From Geodermatophilaceae bacterium URHB0062 (GTDB lineage: Bacteria > Actinomycetota > Actinomycetes > Mycobacteriales > Geodermatophilaceae): 64,000 nt of DNA. The stretch is from contig JHVO01000012.1 in assembly GCA_000620185.1 (NCBI GenBank), positions 124,001-188,000 of the forward strand. The letters run 5' to 3'. The translations under genes and the position numbers were made by a program. Shown piece after piece: positions 27,470 to 35,045 of this stretch. Position 1 is the stretch's first letter; every line of letters begins with the position of its first letter. The notes under the pieces are model-generated. The model was not told where the DNA came from. It ran no database searches and saw nothing but the letters and a program-made list of their open reading frames with translations.

Positions 27470-28906
27470 TCAGGCGACCGGTAGACCCGCCAGCCCGGCG
27501 AGGAGTCCAAGCACGGCGCACACGCCAAGAGTGGGAAGCACCGACCACTTGACGCGGAACAGCAGCACCGCGGCCAGCACGGCGATGATCAGTGGCACCG
27601 GCCGCAGCATGGTCAGGTCGGGCAGCTCGAGGTGCAGTGGTCCCCAGTTGACGGCCCGGGTCTCCGAGAACAACGTGTGGACGGCGAAGTAGACGGCCAG
27701 GTTGGCGATGACCCCGACGACAGCGGCGGTGATTCCGGCCAGCGCGGCCGACAGCGACCGGTTGCCGCGCAGCCGCTCCATGTACGGCGCGCCGAGTAGT
27801 ACGAAGAGGAAGCTCGGCACGAAGGTCACCCAGGTGACCAGCAGCGAGGCCAGGACCGCGGCGACCCACGGCTCGAGGTTGCCGGGTGCCCGGTAGGCGC
27901 CGAGGAAGGCGACGAACTGCACCACCATGATCAGCGGGCCAGGGGTGCTTTCGGCCAGGGCAAGGCCGCGGACCATCTCCCGCGGGCCGAGCCAGCCGTA
28001 TACCTGCACCGCCTGCTGCGCGACGTAGGCCAGCACCGCGTAGGCGCCGCCGAAGGTCACCACCGCCGCGCCGGAGAAGAACACGCCCTGCTGCGTGAAG
28101 ACGCTGTGTGCGCCGGTGAGGACCGCGGCCGCAGCGACCGGCACGCCCCAGATGAGCAACCCGATGACCAGGACCTTCAACGTGCGGCGGGTGGTGGGGG
28201 CCTCGTGGTGCAGCACGTCGTCGGAGATGACCGGCGGCGGCCCGGCGTCGGGGCCCTCGGCCGCCTTCTTGCGAGGCAGTGCGGACGGGCGCCAGCGCCC
28301 CAGCGCCCAGCCGGCGAGCCCGGCAAGGCCGATCACGATCGGGAAAGGCACACGGAGCAGGGCCAGCGCCAGGAACGCCGCCACCGCGATGACGACCAGG
28401 GCGCGGCTGTCGAGGGCCCGCTTGGCGACCCGGACGACCGCCTGCGCGACGATCGCCAACACCGCGGCCGCGAGCCCGACGAACACCGCGGTGACCGCGG
28501 TCGTCGTGCCGAACGCGACGTACACGGCCGAGAGGGCCAGCAGCGCCACCACGCCGGGCAGGACGAACAGCCCGCCGGCGACCAGCCCCCCCGGGGTGCC
28601 GTGCAGCAGCCACCCGACGTAGGTGGCCAACTGCTGCGCCTCCGGGCCGGGCAGCAGGGTGCAGTAGTTGAGCGCGTGCAGGAACCGGCGCTGGCCGATC
28701 CACCGCTTCTCGTCGACCAGTGCGCGCTGCATGACCGCGATCTGCCCGGCCGGACCACCGAAGGTCTGCAGGCTGATCACGAACCAGGCGCGCACCGCAT
28801 CGCCGAACGGCACGGTCGCCGGCTCGGGCGGCCGTGCCGCGGCTGGGGCGGGCGCGGGTTCGGGCAGCGGTGTCACGGTGGATTCAGGGCGGGTTTGACG
28901 GTCCAT
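27470..28906 (-). CDS. chrA: Chromate transporter ChrA (long-chain, two CHR domains)
   Basis: A 478-residue membrane protein made of two homologous CHR domains, each with about six segments. The first contains FGGPAGQIAVMQRALVDEK and LLPGPEAQQLATYVGW; the second contains FGGAYAVLAYVAQQAV and ESTPGPLIMVVQFVAFLGAY. These FGG and PGP motifs define long-chain ChrA proteins, which export chromate using the proton gradient. A Pro/Ala-rich 35-residue N-terminus precedes the first domain. The gene lies 12 bases after the ChrB C-terminal-domain gene and is the last gene of a three-gene chromate operon. Confidence 0.93.
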   Translation of the reverse strand: MDRQTRPESTVTPLPEPAPAPAAARPPEPATVPFGDAVRAWFVISLQTFGGPAGQIAVMQRALVDEKRWIGQRRFLHALNYCTLLPGPEAQQLATYVGWLLHGTPGGLVAGGLFVLPGVVALLALSAVYVAFGTTTAVTAVFVGLAAAVLAIVAQAVVRVAKRALDSRALVVIAVAAFLALALLRVPFPIVIGLAGLAGWALGRWRPSALPRKKAAEGPDAGPPPVISDDVLHHEAPTTRRTLKVLVIGLLIWGVPVAAAAVLTGAHSVFTQQGVFFSGAAVVTFGGAYAVLAYVAQQAVQVYGWLGPREMVRGLALAESTPGPLIMVVQFVAFLGAYRAPGNLEPWVAAVLASLLVTWVTFVPSFLFVLLGAPYMERLRGNRSLSAALAGITAAVVGVIANLAVYFAVHTLFSETRAVNWGPLHLELPDLTMLRPVPLIIAVLAAVLLFRVKWSVLPTLGVCAVLGLLAGLAGLPVA

Positions 28907-28918
28907 GCGGGCTCCACA

Positions 28919-29350
28919 TCAGGCCGGCTCGCGGCCGAGCAGCAGGCGGCGGCGGTGGTACTCGTACAGGCCGTCGAAGATGGGGCCGGAGACTCCGAGG
29001 GTGCGCTCGTCGTCCCCGGTCATCGACAGGCCCCGCAGGATCACGTCGAGGCCCGGCGCCTCTGGGGCATCGAAGCGCTCGTCGTCCAGGTCGGCCTCGT
29101 GCACCGCCTCGGCGATGCGCCAGAGCACCGGGTCGGTGAGGTCGTGCCGGCGCAGGATCGTCTCGAACGAGCAGTCCCCGCCGTGGTGGCCGAGTTCGAC
29201 TCCGCGCATGTCGAACGGGGTCGCATCCGACGGCACCTGGGTCGGGTCGGTGACGAAGAGGAACTCGGCGGCCGCGTCGATGAACCGGCGGATCAGCCAG
29301 GCGCAGGCGGCCCGGTCGATGTGCACCCCGGCCCGGGTCGCCCACCTCAC
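28919..29350 (-). CDS. ChrB C-terminal domain protein
   Basis: A 143-residue protein that corresponds to the C-terminal half of the chromate resistance regulator ChrB. Conserved blocks are RAGVHIDRAACAWLIRRFID near the start, FDMRGVELGHHGGDCSFE in the middle (with His, Cys and Glu as possible ligands) and a helical end. GTG at 29350 overlaps the stop of the N-terminal-domain gene (GTGA), so the two halves are made in equal amounts. Separate ChrB-Nterm and ChrB-Cterm genes have been described in Arthrobacter sp. FB24. Confidence 0.9.
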   Translation of the reverse strand: MRWATRAGVHIDRAACAWLIRRFIDAAAEFLFVTDPTQVPSDATPFDMRGVELGHHGGDCSFETILRRHDLTDPVLWRIAEAVHEADLDDERFDAPEAPGLDVILRGLSMTGDDERTLGVSGPIFDGLYEYHRRRLLLGREPA

Positions 29351-29868
29351 GGGGCCACCTCCGGCACTTCGGTTGCTCGCGCGGTGTTGCCAGCCGCGAC
29401 AGCCGCGAGCTCGTGCAGCGCCGCCGCGGCCACCTCGCGTTCCGGGGGTGGGAAGAAGTCGCGCCGGTTGATCGCCCGCCACTCGTCTCTCAGCCGGCGC
29501 AGCGCCCGAGCCCGCTCGGCCGGGTCCGCGGCGGCGTCGCGGCACTGTTCGGCGAGTGCGCGGTACTCGGCCGCGCGCGCGGCAGCCATCCCGGCGGCCA
29601 GCTCCCGCTCCTGCGCCACGGTCGCCGGCCGGGCCACCCACAGCCCGGCGGTGCCGTTGGACTCGGTGACGTCGTCGGCGAGCCACTCCAGCTGCTCCCA
29701 CGTGCGCGCATCGGCGGGCAGCGCGACCAACCCGTCGGCCAACTGCGCCACCCCCAGACGCTTCAGCCGCCGCCAGAGCGTGGTGCGAGGGCCCGAGGGC
29801 TCGCGGGGCAGTCGGTAGGACAGCAGCACCCACTCGCCGGTAGGCCCGGCAGGGTCCCCCGTCCACAT
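29347..29868 (-). CDS. ChrB N-terminal domain protein (putative chromate-responsive regulator)
   Basis: A 173-residue protein that matches the N-terminal half of ChrB: WVLLSYRLPREPSGPRTTLW, then RRLKRLGVAQLADGLVALP, and a helical second half (WRAINRRDFFPPPE). In Ochrobactrum, ChrB senses chromate and represses the chr promoter. ATG at 29868 is chosen because the family begins close to this point; there is no Shine-Dalgarno site, and a palindromic operator ends 7 bases upstream, which suits a leaderless mRNA. It overlaps the next gene by 4 bases. Confidence 0.88.
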   Translation of the reverse strand: MWTGDPAGPTGEWVLLSYRLPREPSGPRTTLWRRLKRLGVAQLADGLVALPADARTWEQLEWLADDVTESNGTAGLWVARPATVAQERELAAGMAAARAAEYRALAEQCRDAAADPAERARALRRLRDEWRAINRRDFFPPPEREVAAAALHELAAVAAGNTARATEVPEVAP

Positions 29869-29875
29869 GGCGCAA

Positions 29876-29891
29876 TGCAACCAGGGTTGCA
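29876..29891 (-). promoter_or_regulatory. Palindromic operator of the chromate operon
   Basis: TGCAACCAGGGTTGCA is a perfect 7-2-7 inverted repeat. In the coding (minus) orientation, a -10-like TTGCAT overlaps its end and TGGACG lies 17 bases before that. The ATG follows 7 bases after the palindrome. The same site occurs at 34149-34164. Confidence 0.65.
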
Positions 29892-30095
29892 CCGAACCGT
29901 CCAGACGAAATCCGGCTTCACGTTCGTGTTCGGCTGTGCTTGGCGACGGGACGATCAGCCAGAGGGGAACGGGGCCGGAGCGCCTGACGGCGGCTGAGGC
30001 GGCTCGTGCCTCACCCACTCCGCAGCCGCTACGCGCGGCGGCGCGCCCACAAGAGCCACGTACCGGCGCCGACGCTCCTCGCCCTGGGTGAGTTC

Positions 30096-30125
30096 CTGAC
30101 CCTGAAGTCCACGTACTATTTGCGT
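30096..30125 (+). promoter_or_regulatory. Probable leaderless promoter of the ArsR-CDF operon
   Basis: TACTAT at 30114-30119 is a good -10 hexamer, and the ATG at 30126 lies 6 bases past it, which is where transcription would start. There is no Shine-Dalgarno sequence before this ATG. No clear -35 is visible (TTCCTG at 30093 is the nearest), which suits a metal-regulated or operator-overlapped promoter. Confidence 0.5.
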
Positions 30126-30515
30126 ATGCGCGCAGCTAGCCAGCAAGTGCATCGGGGCCTGCCCGACGATCAGGTGGACCTGGCGGTGGAGGTGTTCCGG
30201 ATGCTCGCCGACGGCACGCGGATCCGGATCCTCTGGGCACTGATCGGACGTGAGCTGTCGGTGAACGAGCTCGCGGCGGAGGTGGGGAAGAACGGCGCGG
30301 GGGTCAGCCAGCACCTGGCCAAGCTGCGGATGACCCGGCTGGTGCAGACCCGCCGAGAAGGCACCCAGATTTTCTACCGGCTCGAGAACGAGCACGTCGC
30401 CCAGTTGGTCACCGACGCCATCCACAGCGCTGAGCACGCCGGCCCGGGCGTCCCCGGCCATCACCTCGCCGACCCCGACCTAGTGCGCCTGCACGGCAAC
30501 GCGGAAGGAGCCTGA
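30126..30515 (+). CDS. ArsR/SmtB family metal-responsive repressor
   Basis: A 129-residue winged-helix protein. The DNA-binding helix is in ELSVNELAAEVGKNGAGVSQHLAKLRMTRLV (about residues 44-74), and the wing in QTRREGTQIFYRL. The C-terminal helix TDAIHSAEH, followed by GHHLADPDLVRLH, has the Asp/His pattern of alpha5 and C-terminal metal sites in NmtR/KmtR-type sensors of nickel, cobalt or zinc. There is no CxC pair of the ArsR/CadC alpha3 type. The gene precedes a cation efflux gene by one base, so it most likely represses its own operon until the metal is present. Confidence 0.9.
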   Translation: MRAASQQVHRGLPDDQVDLAVEVFRMLADGTRIRILWALIGRELSVNELAAEVGKNGAGVSQHLAKLRMTRLVQTRREGTQIFYRLENEHVAQLVTDAIHSAEHAGPGVPGHHLADPDLVRLHGNAEGA

Positions 30516-30516
30516 G

Positions 30517-31719
30517 ATGGCTCAAGAGCACGACCGCCACCAGCACGACAGCCACGAGCACGCCCACGACGAGCACGCCCACGAGCACGGGCCGGGCCGT
30601 CGGCACCACGACCGGGACGGCCATGACCACGGGCCACACGGGGACGGCCATGACCACGGGCCACACGGGGACGACCACGACCACGAGCACCCGGGCGGGA
30701 TCCGCGGCTTTCTGCAGTCAGTGTTCCGCCCGCACAGCCACGACGCCGCCGACTCGGTCGACTCCGCCCTTGAGGCCAGCGCCGACGGCATCCGCGCGGT
30801 GAAGATCAGCCTGGTGGTGCTGCTGGTGACTGCGGTGGCGCAGGCGATCGTGGTCGTCGTCACCGGCTCGGTCGCACTGCTCGCCGACACGATCCACAAC
30901 TTCTCCGACGCGCTGACCGCGGTGCCGCTGTGGATCGCGTTCGTTCTCAGCCGGCGCGCCGCCTCGCGCCGCTACACCTACGGCTACGGGCGCGCCGAGG
31001 ACCTCGCCGGGGTGTTCATCGTCGCGATGATCACCCTGTCCGCAGTCCTGGCCGGCTACGAGTCGATCCGCCGGCTGCTCGACCCCCAGCCCATCACTCA
31101 CGTCGGCGTGGTGATCGTCGCCGGGCTGATCGGCGCCGCCGGCAACGAGCTCGTCGCCCTGTACCGCATCCGCGTCGGCCGCCGGATCGGCTCGGCCGCG
31201 CTGGTCGCCGACGGCTTGCACGCCCGCACCGACGGCCTGACCTCCCTGGCCGTGGTCCTCGGCGCCCTGGGCGTGCTGGCCGGGTTCCCGCTCGCGGACC
31301 CGATCGTGGGCCTACTGATCACGGTGGCGATCCTGTTCGTCCTCAAGGGCGCCGCGACCGACATCTACCGCCGGCTCATGGACGCGGTCGACCCCGAACT
31401 CACCGAGACCGCCGAGGCCAGCCTGCGCTCGACGCCCGGCGTGCTGGCAGTGGAGGAGCTGCGACTGCGCTGGATCGGGCATCGCGTTCGCGCCGAGACC
31501 GGCATCGTCGTCGACGACAACCTCGGAATCGTCGACGCGCATGCGATCGCCACCGAGGCGCACCACCGGCTGCTGCACGACGTGCCGAAACTGGTGGCGG
31601 CAACCGTGCACGTCAGCCCGCGAGAGCGCGCCGGAACGGATCATCACGCGATGCTGGCCCATCACCGCGAGCCTGCCGGCAGCGGTGCTGTCGGAGACAG
31701 GGCCTCCAGCCTGGCGTGA
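30517..31719 (+). CDS. CDF family cation efflux protein with His-rich N-terminus
   Basis: A 400-residue cation diffusion facilitator. The first 70 residues are rich in His and Asp (HDHGPHGDG twice). The membrane domain (about residues 85-300) has the zinc-site signatures LLADTIHNFSDAL in TM2 and LVADGLHARTDGL in TM5. The C-terminal cytoplasmic domain ends in a His-containing tail. It exports zinc, cobalt, nickel or cadmium in exchange for protons. It follows the ArsR gene by one base, with GGAAGGAG at 30503-30510. The His-rich N-terminus could buffer or sense metal. Confidence 0.92.
   Translation: MAQEHDRHQHDSHEHAHDEHAHEHGPGRRHHDRDGHDHGPHGDGHDHGPHGDDHDHEHPGGIRGFLQSVFRPHSHDAADSVDSALEASADGIRAVKISLVVLLVTAVAQAIVVVVTGSVALLADTIHNFSDALTAVPLWIAFVLSRRAASRRYTYGYGRAEDLAGVFIVAMITLSAVLAGYESIRRLLDPQPITHVGVVIVAGLIGAAGNELVALYRIRVGRRIGSAALVADGLHARTDGLTSLAVVLGALGVLAGFPLADPIVGLLITVAILFVLKGAATDIYRRLMDAVDPELTETAEASLRSTPGVLAVEELRLRWIGHRVRAETGIVVDDNLGIVDAHAIATEAHHRLLHDVPKLVAATVHVSPRERAGTDHHAMLAHHREPAGSGAVGDRASSLA
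30621..30674 (+). repeat. 27-bp tandem duplication encoding HDHGPHGDG repeats
   Basis: The 27-base unit from CCATGACCACGGGCCACACG at 30621 is repeated at 30648 with a single difference at its last base. It adds nine codons of His-rich sequence in frame, indicating recent expansion of the metal-binding tail. Confidence 0.85.
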
Positions 31720-31814
31720 CCCCATGACGGCTCCGGCGGCGAGACCGAGGCGCCGCCGTCGTCGGGCGAAGACCCGCGCCTCCCGCGGGGCTGGCTGTCG
31801 CGGCGAGCGTGTGG

Positions 31815-33089
31815 TCATCCGGCACCACCTTCCGCCGCGGCGGCCCCGGCGGTGCCGGTGCTGCTGGCCGACGCCCCACGGGGTTCGAGGCGCTCTCGCC
31901 GGGCCCAGCGCCACAGAGCGATGTCGTAGCCCCCCTTGACCGCGCCGGCGAGCAGCAGCGGCGCGCCGAGCGCGAGCTGCTGGACGGCGCCGGCGACGAG
32001 CGGGCCGATCGGGCGGACGGTGTAGCGGGCGGCGTTGGTGACTGCCGCGGCCATCGTCCGCTCGGCGGGGGTGACGACGGTCATCACCAGCGCCTGCCGG
32101 GTGGGCACGTCCATCTGGGACAGACAGGTGCGGGCCAACAGCAGCACAACCGCGACCGGAAAGGTCGGGGCGAACGCGACCGCGGCGAGCAGCACGTTGG
32201 ACGGCAGGTGGGTGCCGACCATCGTCGCGACCAGTCCGAAGCGGCGGGCCAGCCGCGGGGCGATCGTCACCGAGACCGCCTGGATACCTGCGGTGCTGAA
32301 GAACAGCCAGCCCAGCTGCGTCACCGAGACGCCGTAGCGCTGCGAGAGGTAGTAGGCGAGGAAGCCGGTGGTGACCAGCCCGCCGCCGGCGGCGTCGACG
32401 GCGAACAGGGCGGCCAGGCGGTGCACCACCCGCCGGGACGGCCCGAGTCGCGACCGTGCCGAGACGGCGTCCGCGAGGGTGAGCGGGCCGGCGGTGGCCT
32501 CCACCTTCGAGGACAGCTGCCAGGCCAGCGCCGCGCCGAACAGCCCGACTGGGACCAGCGCGGCGAACCACCAGCCGGATACCCCGCCGACCAGCCCGGG
32601 GAGCGCCGCGGCCAGCGCGCCCAGCGCCCCGCCGACCGCGCCGACGGCGTTGTACAGGCCGTAGACGCGGGCGGTGCCGGCGTCATCGGCGGCGAGCATC
32701 GCCTGCTCCAGCGTGGTGGCCGGACCGTTGTCGACCACGTCGGTCCAGAGTGTTCCGGTCAGCGCGACCACGAGCAGTACCCAGAACGGGGCATCCGCGG
32801 CGACGACGACGCCGGCCGCGGCGATGCCGAGGAAGAACACCGCGTAGCTGCGCCGCCGCCCGACTCGGTCAGCGAGTGCGCCGACGACCAGGGAGGAGAG
32901 CGCGGTACCAGCGATCAGCGCGGTCAGCACCACCCCGGCGCGCAGGTGGCCGTAGCCGCGCTCGGCCAGCAGCGCCCCGAGCAGCACCGCGGTGAACCCG
33001 TACCCGGCCGCCCGCACCGCCTGCCCGGCGATCAGCAGGACCGCGTCCCGGCCGATCCCCCGGCCCATCAGCGCCGTCGCCCGATTCAT
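31815..33089 (-). CDS. MFS transporter
   Basis: A 424-residue protein with about twelve membrane segments. The MFS loop 2-3 signature is VVGALADRVGRRRSYAV (about residues 68-84), with weaker repeats later (APRLARRFGLVATMVG). The substrate cannot be told from sequence; MFS proteins do occur in actinobacterial chromate resistance clusters. ATG overlaps the stop of the upstream beta-propeller gene (ATGA), so the two form an operon whose promoter carries the same palindrome as the chromate operon. The last 20 residues are Ala/Gly/Ser-rich. Confidence 0.88.
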   Translation of the reverse strand: MNRATALMGRGIGRDAVLLIAGQAVRAAGYGFTAVLLGALLAERGYGHLRAGVVLTALIAGTALSSLVVGALADRVGRRRSYAVFFLGIAAAGVVVAADAPFWVLLVVALTGTLWTDVVDNGPATTLEQAMLAADDAGTARVYGLYNAVGAVGGALGALAAALPGLVGGVSGWWFAALVPVGLFGAALAWQLSSKVEATAGPLTLADAVSARSRLGPSRRVVHRLAALFAVDAAGGGLVTTGFLAYYLSQRYGVSVTQLGWLFFSTAGIQAVSVTIAPRLARRFGLVATMVGTHLPSNVLLAAVAFAPTFPVAVVLLLARTCLSQMDVPTRQALVMTVVTPAERTMAAAVTNAARYTVRPIGPLVAGAVQQLALGAPLLLAGAVKGGYDIALWRWARRERLEPRGASASSTGTAGAAAAEGGAG

Positions 33090-34138
33090 GGTTCACCGAC
33101 CCCGGTCGGGGTCGTGATCAACAACCCGGGATGCCCGCCGCCGGCGTTGGGCACCGGGAAGTATGCCCGGGCCGTGGTCGGGTCCACCGCCACGACATGG
33201 GCGTTGTCGGCCAGGTGACCACGACCGGTGACCCGCCCGGCGGGAGACCCGAGGTCGACGGTCCTGACGTGGCCGGACTCGGCGGCGACGTAGAGCAACC
33301 CACGCTCCGGGTCGGCGGCCAGCACGTCGGGGTCGTCCCCGACGTCGAGGCGCCCCAGCTCGGTCAGCCCGGGCAACGCCAGCGCGACAAGTGTGGCGTT
33401 GCCGTCGCAGGCGACGAATGCCCGCCGGTCGACCACCAGCAGCCCGTGGTCGTGGTCGCAGCCGGGCACCGGCACCCGCCGGATCACACTGCGGCTGTGC
33501 GGGTCGATCACGGCGATCTCGTCGCGCGTCTGCACGTCAACCAGCACTCGGTCGCCACCGGGGTCGTAGCGCACGTTTCCCGCCTCCCCGCCCAGCGGCA
33601 CGCTCGCCACCGGCTGCCCGGTGGCGGCATCGAGGACGGTCTCCGCGCCACCGGACTCATCGCTGACCCACACCTGGCCGGTGGAGCGCACGTAGGCCAG
33701 CCCGTCGGGAAACCGCCCGGCCGGGGCGCGGGTCAGCACGGTCGTGGTGTCCTCGTCGATCGTCGCGACCTGCCCAGCGCCTGCGGCGCTGACGAGCACC
33801 CGGTGCAGCTCCGGCACCACGATCACCCCGGTGACGCTGGGCAGGTCCGGCACCGTGGCGAGCACCGCGCCGGTGACGGTGTCCAGCTCGAGCAGCGTGC
33901 TGTCGCCCATGTGCGCGATGAACAGCCGATGCGCGGCCGGATCGACGTCGGCGTAGTCGAACCGGCTGGCGTGCCCGGGCAACGGCGCGGTCGCCACGAT
34001 GGTCAACGGCAACTGCTGGGTCGCCAGCCGATCAGGCCACAGGGCCAGCGTGACTCCGGCCACCACGGCCAGCACGGCAACGCCCACGCCGATCAGCTGC
34101 AGCCGCGTGCGGCGCCCTCGACCGGTGCGTCCCGCCAC
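33086..34138 (-). CDS. Membrane-anchored YncE/YVTN-type beta-propeller protein
   Basis: A 350-residue protein with a short basic N-terminus, one membrane segment (LIGVGVAVLAVVAGVTLAL) and then about seven WD/YVTN-like repeats with blocks such as RLFIAHMGDSTLLELDTVTG, VSDESGGAETVLDAATGQPV and RGLLYVAAESGHVRTVDL. Such propellers face the outside of the membrane and may bind ligands or partners. GTG at 34138 is preferred over TTG at 34153: it lies 7 bases after a -10-like CAGCAT, which suits a leaderless message, and TTG would lie inside the operator. Partner of the downstream MFS gene. Confidence 0.8.
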   Translation of the reverse strand: MAGRTGRGRRTRLQLIGVGVAVLAVVAGVTLALWPDRLATQQLPLTIVATAPLPGHASRFDYADVDPAAHRLFIAHMGDSTLLELDTVTGAVLATVPDLPSVTGVIVVPELHRVLVSAAGAGQVATIDEDTTTVLTRAPAGRFPDGLAYVRSTGQVWVSDESGGAETVLDAATGQPVASVPLGGEAGNVRYDPGGDRVLVDVQTRDEIAVIDPHSRSVIRRVPVPGCDHDHGLLVVDRRAFVACDGNATLVALALPGLTELGRLDVGDDPDVLAADPERGLLYVAAESGHVRTVDLGSPAGRVTGRGHLADNAHVVAVDPTTARAYFPVPNAGGGHPGLLITTPTGVGEP

Positions 34139-34144
34139 CGATCC

Positions 34145-34173
34145 ATGCTGCAACCACGGTTGCGACAGGTCAA
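34145..34173 (-). promoter_or_regulatory. Promoter and operator of the beta-propeller/MFS operon
   Basis: In the coding orientation there is TTGACC (34168-34173), a 17-base spacer and CAGCAT (34145-34150). The spacer contains TGCAACCACGGTTGCG (34149-34164 on the plus strand), a 7-2-7 inverted repeat with one mismatch that matches the chromate operon operator. Confidence 0.65.
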
Positions 34174-34243
34174 TGCGCCCGGCGGAGTCGCGACGATCCA
34201 GCGAACCGTCATCCGTCCCATCGCCCGCGCCGGGTGGTGGCCG

Positions 34244-34511
34244 TCAGAGCCGGTCGAGGCGCCCCCGGGTCCGCTTCGTCGCCTCCTCAGACGGAATGAC
34301 GTAGTAGGCGAGCAGCGTGCGGACGTCGTGGCCCGACCAGTCCGCGATGGTGTCTCAGTCGGTGGCCTCGTCGCTGTCGGTTCTGGGGAGCTTGGCCTTC
34401 GGTCTCCTCGTAGGCGCGCACGCGCCAGCGCTTGCCGGACTCGGTCCGCCGCTCCCGGCCGGTGCGGATGGCCCGCGCGGCGGACTTGCCGTTCTTGCGG
34501 GGGCGCGCCAT
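34244..34511 (-). pseudogene. Remnant of a tyrosine integrase
   Basis: From ATG at 34511 the frame encodes a phage-integrase-like N-terminus (ARPRKNGKSAARAIRT, GKRWRVRAYEE) and then loses sense. In another frame, from about 34354 to a TGA at 34244-34246, it encodes IADWSGHDVRTLLAYYV followed by a basic tail. This matches the C-terminal (L)GH...YY block of tyrosine recombinases, including the last catalytic His and the nucleophilic Tyr. A TGA at 34355-34357 lies just before it. The whole catalytic core between is gone (an intact integrase needs about 350-400 residues). The start overlaps the stop of the excisionase-like gene, the usual xis-int order. Confidence 0.75.
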
Positions 34512-34889
34512 CAGGCGGCCCGCCGGGTGCCGCGCGTGCGGCGACGGGTCGGGGGCTCCACGGGGACGTCGTCCCCGATCGCGGCGGCGCTGCCAGCCGG
34601 CGGCGTCGGCTCGGGCTCCGGCCCGGTGACGTTGGTCGCCCCGTCGCCCGGGGACTCCGGCTCGTCCGGGTGGCCGGGCAGCGTGCCGGCGAGGACGGAG
34701 TTCTCCCACTCGATCAGGGTGTCGAGCCGGAAGCGGTCGCCGATCCGGCGGGGGAAGCCGGTGCTCCGCAGCATCAGGTAGCCGTAGGTGCGGCCCCACC
34801 CGTACCGGAGGATCACCTCCTTCGCGGGTGAGGAAGACATGGCGGGGGTCGATGTCGCCCGGCGGTGCGGGCGTCGCGTTGTTGGTCAT
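34511..34889 (-). pseudogene. Excisionase/AlpA-like helix-turn-helix gene, apparently frameshifted
   Basis: The 3' part (34511-34840) reads KEVILRYGWGRTYGYLMLRS...RRIGDRFRLDTLIEWE, a MerR/AlpA-like helix-turn-helix typical of excisionases, with a Pro/Glu/Arg-rich tail. The natural N-terminus (TNNATPAPPGDIDPRHVF) is in another frame starting at ATG 34889. Removing one G from GCGAAGG around 34823 would join them as ...RHVFLTRKEVILRYGWG. An internal ATG at 34840 could still give 109 residues, but no ribosome site precedes it. It is followed, with overlap, by the integrase remnant. Confidence 0.65.
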
Positions 34890-35045
34890 GCGGCGGACCG
34901 TGTGGACCCCGGTCCGCGTGGCAATCGACCCGACGACACTGCCTGGTGTGCTGCGTCACCCCGCGGCACGAATGCTGGCCAGGCATTTCCGTGGCCAGTT
35001 CTCAGCATTCGTTCGCACGTGGACAAGTGAGGGAACGGAGGGGGC

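Noticed and set aside
31720-31814. Small gene between the CDF and MFS genes
   Set aside because: Frames here are short and Arg/Pro-rich, without a ribosome site; it is treated as the gap between convergent genes.
34890-35045. tRNA gene or att site next to the integrase remnant
   Set aside because: No cloverleaf or repeated core could be recognised in this stretch or just before it; the integration site remains unknown.
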